Of a stretch of DNA of 64,000 nt, positions 34,429 through 44,759 are shown piece after piece. Source of the DNA: Himantopus leucocephalus (lineage: Eukaryota > Chordata > Aves > Charadriiformes > Recurvirostridae); assembly GCA_003993805.1 (NCBI GenBank), contig RSEF01000005.1:19257778-19321777 (forward strand). The letters are read 5' to 3'. Made by a program: the position numbers and the translations under genes. The number at the start of each line of letters is the position of its first letter. Positions within the stretch are counted from its first letter, which is position 1. The notes under the pieces are model-generated. The model searched no databases. It was not told the origin of the DNA and saw only the letters and a program-made list of their open reading frames with translations.

Positions 34429-35955
34429 GAGTAGCGCTATGGGCGGTTAGGGTGAAAAGCTACCGTCTCCGGGGCGTCTGAAGCTCAAACGGATTTCGAG
34501 AAATTTTTCTCGTTGATTTCTAATAGCATAAACAATAACGTCCTTCTGGATGCTGTAATTTCCCAGACAGGGAGCAATGGGCTAGCCTGGGATCGTGGCT
34601 AACGCCGTAAAGACTGCCTTAATATGTGCATCTCTTTCTGACTCTTTGAATGTATCTCACCGTCTCCGCTCCAGCAAGGATGACCACAAGCACACAGTAG
34701 CATCAGCAACGCAATCTTTCAAATATTCAGCTGATTTTTCTGACAGGTCCTATTTTTTTCACCCCTCCAGTTCTTATTTCCGGAGCAAATTTTTTTCAAT
34801 ACAGATGCCTCTTCCTCCTTAGCGCCGTCCCCTCTTCTCTCTCTTACCTTTCTTCTTGGGAAACTGCTTTTTAACACCTGGAGGGACCGCAGGACGCTGG
34901 TAGCTCAGCCCAGGGAAACAGTCCTGCTTTAGCAGCGTGGCTTCATTTTTGCCACCGCCCAGTCCACCAGAAGGACTGTTTTTCTGCTAAAAACCCCAAA
35001 GTACCGCCAACACAACAGCCTGACCTACGGGAGACAGCACCTACTGATGATGATGGTGGAGGAAAGAACTTGGAACATTGAAGGAGAGCAACCACGCCGC
35101 AAGGACCTGCAGAAGAAAAGACCAGCTCGTAGGCAAATGGGCGATTTTTTTTCCCCAAGACGATACCAAAGGGAAGAAAGGGGGGAACAGGAGAGATCTT
35201 GGTATTAACGCTTCCCCAGCTACTTGCTTCTTTCAGACTCTCAAAAAATTCCCTTTTCGTGAAAAATGTTCAGTTGCTCAAATCCAGAAATAAAAACCGT
35301 GCGATGTTATAGTCAGAACTGATTTCCAAGTGTCATGCATTGTCCTTGCTGTTGCAAGAGAAAAATGTCTGTTCGGCAAAGAACAGGTCACCAACCTTCT
35401 GTAACCAGCCCTGTATTTTTCATATTCATTGAACTTACGTGTGCAAAAAGTTTGTCCGGTGAAAATGTAAGATGCTGGTTACTTTTTCAGGCGAAGCCTC
35501 TCTGGCTCGTATAGATTCTTCCCCTCCCTCTGAAAAATGCCAGCCCTCTCTCTTGGAATTCAAGCTGATTCGTACGTGCCTTGATGTATATGTTCTCCAT
35601 CCTTTAACCGGAGTAGGTCAAACAGATCCCTCACAAAGAGCCCTGGAAGTCCGGAGCAATTGGCTTTGTTATAATTTAATGTAGCACCGAAGTGAAATTA
35701 GGAGATGTTCCACAAGTTTCAGCAAAACTGCAAACTTAAGTGGATGTGAAGTTCACATGGCCTTGCTTGGCTTTGTCTCCAACCTGGGCAAAACGCAGCA
35801 ATGGGTCACAGATGAGCGTCCCTTGCAGGTTACAATTAGCCGTCAAAATGGTTCAAACCCAGAAATGTAAGTGCGGCTTTGCCCAGCTTTCCGAGGGCCG
35901 GAACTAACTAGTTTCTCTGAAAATAATGAGATGAAGTCTTGTTCTCTTTCTCTCT

Positions 35956-36063
35956 CGATAAAGGTCATTCATTTGCACCGTAATGAGACACGAACACACA
36001 GACGCAAAACGATAAAGGTCGTTCATTTGCACTGTAACGAGACACAAACACACACACACACAC
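35956..36063 (+). repeat. 54-bp tandem duplication ending in a CA run
   Basis: The unit CGATAAAGGTCATTCATTTG... (35956-36009) is repeated from 36010 as CGATAAAGGTCGTTCATTTG.... Both copies end in an ACACA-rich part, which in the second copy has expanded into the (CA)n microsatellite. Confidence 0.9.
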
Positions 36064-36064
36064 A
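36043..36064 (+). repeat. (CA)n microsatellite
   Basis: CACAAACACACACACACACA followed by an A run, at the end of the 54-bp tandem duplication. Confidence 0.9.
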
Positions 36065-37837
36065 AAAAAACCAACCCTGTAAAACACGCTGGGAGCCTGC
36101 CAGGGTTTATTTAACCCAGCTCAGCCACATCATCGCCTCCACGAGCACTTGGCAACAGAGAGGGGCCACGAGTTGGAAACACAGAGTTTGTTTTAGGGCA
36201 GATAATCAAACAATGGGCAGCAAAGGACCGGCTTTGCTTCTCTCCGGTCACTTGTTAGAGGGGACGGGAGAAGCTGGAGGATCAGGAGGGTCAAAGACAG
36301 TTGGCGGAGAAAGGCATTAAGAGAAGCAAGTGCGGCGAAGGCAAGAGAAGCCTCTGGGCAGGAGGGAGACGGGCATGTGTTTTGGGAGGAGAAGCACAGA
36401 GATGGGAGAAACATGGGAAGGGAACAGGCTGGGGAGGGATGCATGGCAGAGGGGGAGAAAAAATACCAAGGAGGTGGAAAGAGAAGAAAAAGCAACTTGA
36501 AATCCCATATTCTCCCATCCATCGCTAGTATGTGCCTGGACAACAACTTACGCTGGGGACACGAGGCAAGAAAGGGCAGAGCCCGGGCTCAAAGGAGACA
36601 GCAGAGGCTGGCAGCGTCACCAGACATCTCGTGGGGAGCTGGAGCTCGCATTGAGCTCGCCCTCGGCCAGCGCCGAGAGCAGGGAAAGTGCAGGGGACAC
36701 ACACACAGAGCCCTTCAGTTGTGCGTTTCAGTCCCCAACGGAGCACGCGCTTCTCCCGCACCCTGCCTTAAAGCAGGTGAAAGCCGCAGCCTGCGCCTTC
36801 AGCAACGAAAATTAACTGCACTGAAGGCCACGGGTCTGCGCCGGCTTTGTGAACTAACGTGAAATCTAGCCCCGTGTTTCCAGGCAGAGGCACAATGGGA
36901 ATGAGGGGATTCTCACCCTTGGGAGGGTCAGCGCACCAGCAGAGCCGTATCCTCCAGGCGCCATCGCTCCTTCCCACAGGGGCTGATCACACTGGCTGGA
37001 TTTTAGGTCTTCATTAGGGCAAAGACGTCCTTTTCCTTCTGTAACAAGCTGCCATGTCCTAGCCATGGCCTCTTCTAGTAGATGCTTTCCTAAGAAAGCC
37101 TTCCTAACAGAGCCCTAACATCGCACATGTTTTCTAAGAGTTGTTAAAACATCAAAACTACATTCCTCATAGGACAGTTCCGGATTATTTAATTCTTAAA
37201 AAAAAAAATCTATATATATATCTCAGTAACTCAAAAAGAACAATTTTTTTCTTGTGTATTCTACCACTCAATAAAATCCTAACTATTTGTTGACCATAAA
37301 AATGTTTTATGTGTTTTTTCCAGTCACATCCAGAGTCACTGCAGTGCTCAAAGACTCTGTTTGCTCTCGGAGCACCTTCTGCCGTACAAACCCAGGTAGC
37401 ATGGAGAAGCCAACCACGCTAGCTAGGACATTTCTAGGGGGTGAATGTCACCATCCAGGTCTGGCTCCAAGATCAAGAACATATGTTCAAATCCAGAATT
37501 CTTAAAGGGTCAGGGTAGGATTTGGCATAAAGGGTGATTCAAATCTGAATTTCAGCTTTAGTCTTGCAATTGCTGTTCTTATCAGTTCAAAATCAGAGCC
37601 CAGACCAAGAACTACAAGAACACTGTGGAAGCAAACTGCAAAAAATGATTTGGGATCAGACTTGTTGATTGTGGCTTCCCTTGTTTTTCCCAAGTATGTT
37701 TCTTTTTATAGGGGAGCTGTCAGCTAGTGATTGTGAAAAGTCCTTTTTCCACTTCACAGCGTGAAATCAGTGAGATTACCTTTATAGCATTGACTTTTAT
37801 GGCACAGATAGATTTCTTTATCAGCCTTCAAAAAGCC

Positions 37838-38097
37838 CAGGAACAGCGGTGCTGCTTACCCTCATCTTGAGAACAAGCACCAAAGAAAAGGAGATCTTGC
37901 TGTGAAAGCATTTGCCCGGCCAAATTCAGTCTCCAGGCCATTCGGGGAGGCAGCTGAGAGCAAAACTGATGTGAAAACTTCCATAGAAGCTTCTTACAAT
38001 ATGTCTAAAACTCAATTTTCTGCCCAACTATGGCTCATCCAGAGGTATGGTAAGCAGCTTGCAACAGCTTTTCTAACTGACAATTTGATCCAGTGCT
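37838..38097 (+). repeat. Diverged duplicated block, copy B
   Basis: This is the partner of 33638-33937, same orientation, about 4.2 kb further right. It shares GGGAGGCAGCTGAGAGC, TGTCTAAAACTCAATTTTC, TGCCCAAC and GCTTTTCTAACTGACAA at corresponding places. It runs directly into the 24-bp tandem repeat at 38099. Confidence 0.75.
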
Positions 38098-38098
38098 T

Positions 38099-38180
38099 CA
38101 GTGGGCTTCAGGTCAACGCCATCAGTGGGCTTCAAGTCAACGCCATCAGTGGGCTTCAGGTCAACGCCATCAGTGGGCTT
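38099..38180 (+). repeat. 24-bp tandem repeat, 3.4 copies
   Basis: Units start at 38099, 38123 and 38147, with a partial fourth at 38171. Only one base differs between the full copies (CAGG versus CAAG). The period is a multiple of three, so any reading frame across it repeats an 8-residue unit, but I see no reason to think it is translated. Confidence 0.95.
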
Positions 38181-39537
38181 TAACAGGACTGTGAGACTGT
38201 TAGTTCTTGCAAACAAACCCATTTGAACCATATCACCAGACAGAGGAGGACACAACAATGGACAGAGGCTGCGAGTAGGAAGCGCATAGGCTGTCCTAGG
38301 TCAGGAGACAAAACGGTAGTCGGGGAAGGCCAGTCTATGGTTATCTGTTACCTTAAATCAATACTACAGTTTTCCAGAGTACACATTAATTGCTTCATAG
38401 GTAAACTCATTCTGCACAGAAAGCACTCTATAAGAAGTCATAGAACTCAAAACAGAAAATGACCCTACCCTGCCCCATTATTAGGACTTTTATTTGATCC
38501 TAGAATAAACACATTCCCCTAGTACAAACACAGGCAGCTCTTACACAAAAATAAACTGTTCCAAAGTGATATATCACCTGGCTTTCTTCCCTGGGAAAGT
38601 ACAACTCTTCCCAGAACCTCTGAGCATCCCGAGGCAACATGGCTTGGAGGGGAGAAAGGACATGATAGTTCTGAGTCCACATTCTGGATTAAGACGCCTG
38701 CGCTCCAGCCCCACCTCATGGCCATGACAAAACTCTCTCTGCTTTTACACAGGGCTTCTACCTCTGCCGGGGATCCGCAGGCGTTAGTTGAAATGCGGCA
38801 AGCTAGCGAGTTCTCCGAGTTTTATCTTCCAGGAGCTTAGGCTCGGCTTATCCAAAGTTCAGCTTATCCTTCGGCTGGGAACTTGGGAAACACACTGGTC
38901 CCGTGGGCCCAGTTGTCCACAGGACAGGCTGGGTTGTCTTTTTTTTTTTTTTCCTTTAAATTTTTCTGACTTTAAGTGTCAGTAAGTTGTGACAGACTAA
39001 ACTTTCCATGGGCTAGCTGAAATTAAGCCTTTTCAATTCCCTTCCTCCCTTGAAATTAGTACGTGGAAGGTAAGGAATCTAAGGCATGAAATCAATGTAA
39101 AATGCAGCTAATATTCTTATGTTGAATATTCATACGCCGGGCATCGAGCTCATCAGTTCCAACTCTATTTTAAGCTACTTAATGGCCAAAAAAAAATGAG
39201 ATTTATGATTGGCAAGATCTACAAAGAAGCCTTCATCCATGAGCAATATTGCTTTTAAAAAAAGAGTAGATAAATCTGTTTTACTTACTCTGCAATGGCC
39301 CAATTCCAGATGTCTCAGGAAACTGTATGTTTCCCAACGTACCTAGTATGCGGCATCAGCGTGAGAAGAAATGTGTCTGTGGTGCTCATACATACAGTTT
39401 TTACCCAGCTCGTACAAGAAGGTACGTTGCCACATAGTTTCCTCCTTGCAACAGGTTTTTTTTTTTTTTAAATTCTTTTCAGAAAAGCCAATGACAAGTT
39501 CAGCCTCTGAAGAAACTCAGTTTTTAGTTCAGCATTT

Positions 39538-39871
39538 CATAGAATCATAGAATCGTCTAGGTTGGAAGGGACCGTTAAGATCATCAAGTCCAACCATCAA
39601 CCTAACACTGCCAAACCCACCACTAAACCCTCAGCCCCACATCTACTTGTCTATTAAATACCTCCAGGGATGGTGACTCAGCCACTTCCCTGGGCAGCCT
39701 GTTCCAATGTTTGATAACCCTTTTGGTGAAGAAATTTTTCCTAATATCCAAACTAAACCTCCCCTGGTGCAGCTTGAGGATGTTTCCTCTCATCTTATCG
39801 CCTGTTACTTGGGAGGAGAGACAACCCCCTCCCTACACCCTCCTTTCAGGGAGCTGTAGAGAGCGATAAGG
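39538..39871 (-). mobile_element. CR1 LINE 3' end, about 334 bp, running into a gap
   Basis: CATAGAATCATAGAATCGTC, GGTTGGAAGGGACCGTTAAG, CCAACCATCAACCTAACACTGCC and CCTCCAGGGATGGTGACTCAG mark the CR1 subfamily that also gave the fragments at 22031 and 22914. It continues at least to GAGCTGTAGAGAGCGATAAGG and is then cut by the 100-N gap. Confidence 0.95.
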
Positions 39872-39971
39872 NNNNNNNNNNNNNNNNNNNNNNNNNNNNN
39901 NNNNNNNNNNNNNNNNNNNNNNNNNNNNNNNNNNNNNNNNNNNNNNNNNNNNNNNNNNNNNNNNNNNNNNN
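39872..39971. other. Assembly gap (100 N)
   Basis: The gap is a placeholder of unknown true length between two oppositely oriented CR1 pieces. It is most likely a repeat-induced assembly break. Confidence 0.95.
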
Positions 39972-40035
39972 GTGATCTCTAGAGGTCCCTTCCAACTCTG
40001 AAAATTCCATGATTAAGTGATTCTATGATTCTATT
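39972..40035 (+). mobile_element. CR1 LINE 3' tail after the gap
   Basis: GTGATCTCTAGAGGTCCCTTCC and a tail of AAGTGATTCTATGATTCTATTT show the plus-oriented 3' end of a CR1. The copy before the gap is minus-oriented, so these are two insertions and not one interrupted element. Confidence 0.9.
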
Positions 40036-43000
40036 TCACTGCTGAACAAGATTTGAATCGTTACAGCCATGGAGCAAGCAGGGCTAGAAGGCACCTTGTT
40101 ACCCAATTTATCTCTTGCAAAGGGGAATTACCCCGCTGGGGGCCTGTTCTGGCTTCCGACAACCCTGTGAACGTTATGCAAACCAGCACAAAGTCCACCT
40201 GCCTTAACAGGTTGGCTAAAGTCAACCTTTCGGCTCAGTCCAATAACCCTCACGCAAACATGGAAATATCGACATGATAAATAGCAAAACCGACCTCTTG
40301 GCTTCCAGCACCAGTGGCACCACAGGGATTGCTCCTATAAGGAACGTGTTGCTTTGGCAGAGCTGACCGGCCCCAGCCCTCAGTGCCACGTGCACGTTTA
40401 GAGTTGTGCCAGGACATCGACTTCTTCCTGGCAGGGCCCCGCTCCCCGAATATCCAAAATGACTGGAATTTCCCCACGGCTGATGTAGTGCTGCCTGTTC
40501 TGCAGTAATCCTCGCTGCTTTGATACATTCGTCATAAAGGAAGGTTCTCGGTCATCACGAGAGCTTTGAAATAGCTGACTTTTTTTGAGGCCATCTGCTT
40601 ACCTTCTCCCTTCTCCTTGTTTGCACCCGAAGCAAACAAAGAAAAACCTTTTATTTGTTGGTTCCTGGGAACGCACATCTCTGTGCCTGTGCGGACAGCC
40701 TGACCCACTGTGCAAAGACCGCCTGATTTACAGCCCCGTGCAAACCCTGAAGGCAGGGTAAAGGGCAGGACCAGCAGATCCGGGGAACTGCCACGAGCAA
40801 CCAAATCTCTAAGTCCTTTATCCTGGTTTCTCTCTTCTTGCTATTCAAAGTCTCCTAGATTCTGCACTTAAACATGTATTAATGTCTAAGTACCTGAAAG
40901 CACCTCATTGTGCGCAACACTAACCTTCCATCAGAGAGATACAGTATCCCTTTTTCTCTTCCAAAGCCAAACTCCTTTGCAGTCCAGGTTAAGATGCCTC
41001 ATTCTGGACCTGCAGACCTCATCCCTCCCAACCACGAACACATGCACAAATGCTCAGAGCCCCACCTACAGGTAGACCAAACAGATCAAGCACACACAAC
41101 CCCACGCACACACTTATCACTCCTACTGGAGCTCTAGATAGACGCTGTCCTAAATGGTGTGGCCCAAATATCCACCTCATGGTGGCAACTAAATCATCTC
41201 CCAGTTTGACGGTGGCTGAACTGATACCAACCAGGATAATCTACACTGGAACCGGGGCGGGAAAAAAAAATGCAGGAAGATCTCCGGGCCCTTTTGCTGG
41301 AACTGCCAGACTGTTGACTGTTTCCTCTGCGTGAATTGTCACAGGGATAATTGAGGACCACTGTCCTTCACAGCACACCCTTCTCCAGTCCTACAGTTAC
41401 GAGGGCATCTCCGGGGCAAACAGGCAGTCAGGTCCAACGTGCCCTCTCCCTCACGAGCTCCAAGAAGAGATCGAGGTGACACACACACGCGCTTTTCTGC
41501 TTACAGAGCATGAGAAGGCAAGGGGGATTGCACAAAGGCTGATTTATGGACACGGAACTCCAGACATGATGTAAAACCACCTTTATGTTTTATGGGAGGA
41601 AAAAAGGATTTAGGAGGGACAGAGGAAGGAAAACAAAATCCTCTATGACGGTTTTGCTCTTTGTCCTTCAAGCAAGTCAAACACATCAACCAAGGCAGAT
41701 GTTTGAACTACCATCCCTTGGAAGCTCCTTTTTGGCCCAGGACAGACTGGCAGGACCTACGTTGTGGGGCAAATAGGCGCAAGGAGAAATGCTATTTATA
41801 CAGCAGCACGTACAAGAGGAGCCAGAGACTCTGTTCAAAGGACACGGAAAGGGTCTGGCAACTGGACCGTGGTTTATCGCTGAGAGGGAAAACAGCAGGA
41901 AAGCTCTGGTGGAAGAGGTGGGCAGATGAGGATAAGGGACAGGGCTGATGTCTTCTCAGACCACAGAAGCTTAGGAGCCAACCTCACGGTTCAGCTCCGA
42001 GCCACAGGAAAGCTCCTGCACAGCAATCCCTGCTGACTCTAGGGGGGACATTACATCTAAAGACCCAGAGAGCCAAACGTTCAGTCTCTTACCTGGTCAT
42101 CCCCATTGCTTTGCAACACTCCTCAGGCTCAACCAAGAATCCCTTAAAGAAATCCAAAACTTTTCTTTGCACACATCCCAGACTTACCCATCTAACACCA
42201 ATCCTCACTGCCAGCAGCACAGGGAGGTTTTAGAAATACACCTGAGAAGAGGCTGCAGAAGACAGGTCAGCAGGCGTGCTGCCTTCAGAGGCAGGAGGAG
42301 AAGCGAGGATCTGGAGATGCTGCGTTCTGGCAGGGTGAAAAAGCGAGGGAGGACAGTCCCTGCCTGGTCTGCTTGTGCCCTCTTGTGCCTGCCTGACAAC
42401 GCTGCACGGGGTAGGACCAAACCGCCGGAGAAAAAGAGGAGAGGCTACCCTCTCCCTTGCACAGAACAAAGATTCCTGTATCACTTTTTAATACAGACTC
42501 TGTAGGATCCTAAAAAAAAAATTCAAAAAAATTTATATCCCACTCTGGAGACTGCTCCCAATTCAAAATTTAGCTGCTTAATGTAGGACAGCTCAGGAGC
42601 CAAAAAGCACAGAGCAACTTTACAGTCATCCAGACCCACCAGGGAAGGGATGTGCAGACAGAGCTCTGAGTTTGGCAGGAAGAGGACAACCCTTCTAATT
42701 GCTCCATCATATCTGCTGTCGGCCCTGGCAGCTGCCTGCCATCTCCTCCTTGAAGCCCCCATCCATCCAGGGGAATTTGTTCTGGTTCTCCTGGCAGCTC
42801 CCCTCTGCTCACACCCCTCCTCTACTCCAGCACCGGTGGGGAGGGCAGAAGAAGGACGGGCAGACACCACCAGCTCTGTTCCTGCTTTGCAATCGCCAGT
42901 TGGTTTCCTTCTCCATGCCCAGAGAACTTGTCCTATAAAATGGTACCACCATTTGAAAAATAGTAACATCATTTTAAGACAAAGGCACGGGACCTTTGGA

Positions 43001-44759
43001 TAAGCATCGCCGCTATCTGTTGAGGTTCTCCACATCCCAGAGGTGGCAGCCCCTTCCTCTGGACACTTGTTGAAACTGAGCCACCTCCGGTGCCCTTCTC
43101 TCTCCCTCCCACGATGTTACACACCAACGAGCGTGAATCCAGACAGGGAAAAATCTTACGCACCCTCACCGACCTGAAGAGGACAGGGAAATCTGAGAGC
43201 AGCAGTGAGGGGCCGCTCACCCCATCAGAGGAAGGCAACAATGCCCACGTTTACACAGGAATGGAAAGGGAAAAGGACAACAGGGAGATTTGGGGCCCTG
43301 GCTAAGAGCGTCTCAGGGCACTCTGTGTAGGGAGGACACAGCACCCCAGTTCCTGGCTTTAAACAAAGTGTGGAGAAGGTTACGGTGATGTTTTTGGCAC
43401 ACTGTCACAGCAAGCACCAGTGACTGGGTGAAATGGGACCACCCTTGCATCAAGCACAGATCCAGAGGAAGCCCATGGGAGTTCAGCGGTTCGTTGCCCC
43501 ATGTTGAGGAGAACCTCAGCACTGCACACTCACCCTGCCTCACCCAGGGACACAAGGTTCCCTGGGGCCGGTCTTCCTCTTACTCATCCTCACGCAAGTT
43601 TACCTTCACCATAAAGAGCAGCCCCAGGTCCCAGCACCACTATGACCATGATTTAGTGTCTTCTGCTCCGGCTGTACCTCTGTTTCATTTCCCAAAGGCC
43701 CTTGATGTTTTGCTTTTTCCCCTCCACTGCCATCACCAAGAGATAATGACAAGGCATCTTCCACGTTGGATGTCCACAGCTAAACACAGGAGGAGAGCAA
43801 AGGATTTTAGTGGAACCAGGGGGACCCGACTTGCCCACCTGAAGAGCCTGAGAGCTGCTGCAGGGCAGGCACATGCTGTGCCCTCAACCAGCCGGCACCT
43901 CTCACTCGTGCTGGCCTCTGCTGCGGCACGGAGAGCTGCACATCGGCCGGGGCCAGGGGAACCCAGCCACAGTCCCCCTCCTCCTTCTATAAAGGACAAG
44001 GGCCTGCAGGAGCTGGATCTACCTTTTTGATAAGAAAAGGCAGCCTTTTTCAAATCGACGTGCACCTAAAAGCAGCGTGAATTAACTGAACAGCAGGAGC
44101 AAGTTCAGTCCCCAGTGCTGCTACAGCTCACACTTGCCAGCTCCTGCCTTTGTGTCCGAAGCCCCAGGCCCCCGCGCAGCCAAGGGGAGACCTGCTAAAA
44201 AAAGAGTCCCTGACCCAAAAGCCTCCAGAGAAGAGACACATTCACTCTACACCACTAAGGGACCATTGGTAATGGCAGCTTCTGAAAGGTTCCCACCACA
44301 GTTCTGCCTCCACCCGCTGCTAGGAAAAGCAGGAGACTGCTCAGCCCTGCGAGGAAAGAGGAAGGAAGAAGATCCTTGAATTACCCAGCCTTCGGGACAG
44401 CCAGCACATCCCACGCAACGCTTCCGGCCAGTAAACGGAACCAGACCACAGGTGAGCTGGAAGAGACCTCAGCCTTCCTCAGCAAGAACCACACAGGCCT
44501 GCCTCGTCACAAGAAATACCTGCGATAAAACTCCGTTTGCTATCAAAGCGCCGTCACTTCGTCCCCTGGTGACGTCAGGGAGCAGCCAGCTACAGGAGGG
44601 GCAGACTGACCAAGAAAAGCATTAAACCCCCGGTCCCTTAGGACACACGGTGGCAAGAGAAGCACAGAGCACAACCCCAACCAAACTTGATTTTTCTCTC
44701 GGCCACCAAGCACACACGCCCCAACCAACCCAACCCCAGAACTGCAATCAGACCTTTAA

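Noticed and set aside
37902..38183. Open frame ending in a repeated 8-residue peptide
   Set aside because: The peptide repeat is a by-product of the 24-bp tandem repeat. The frame starts inside a diverged repeat block, with no start context or splice support.
42523..44030. Open frames of 170 codons (minus) and 200 codons (plus) in the FADS2-RAB3IL1 interval
   Set aside because: No recognisable motif or family similarity. The sequence is moderately GC-rich, so chance frames of this length are expected.
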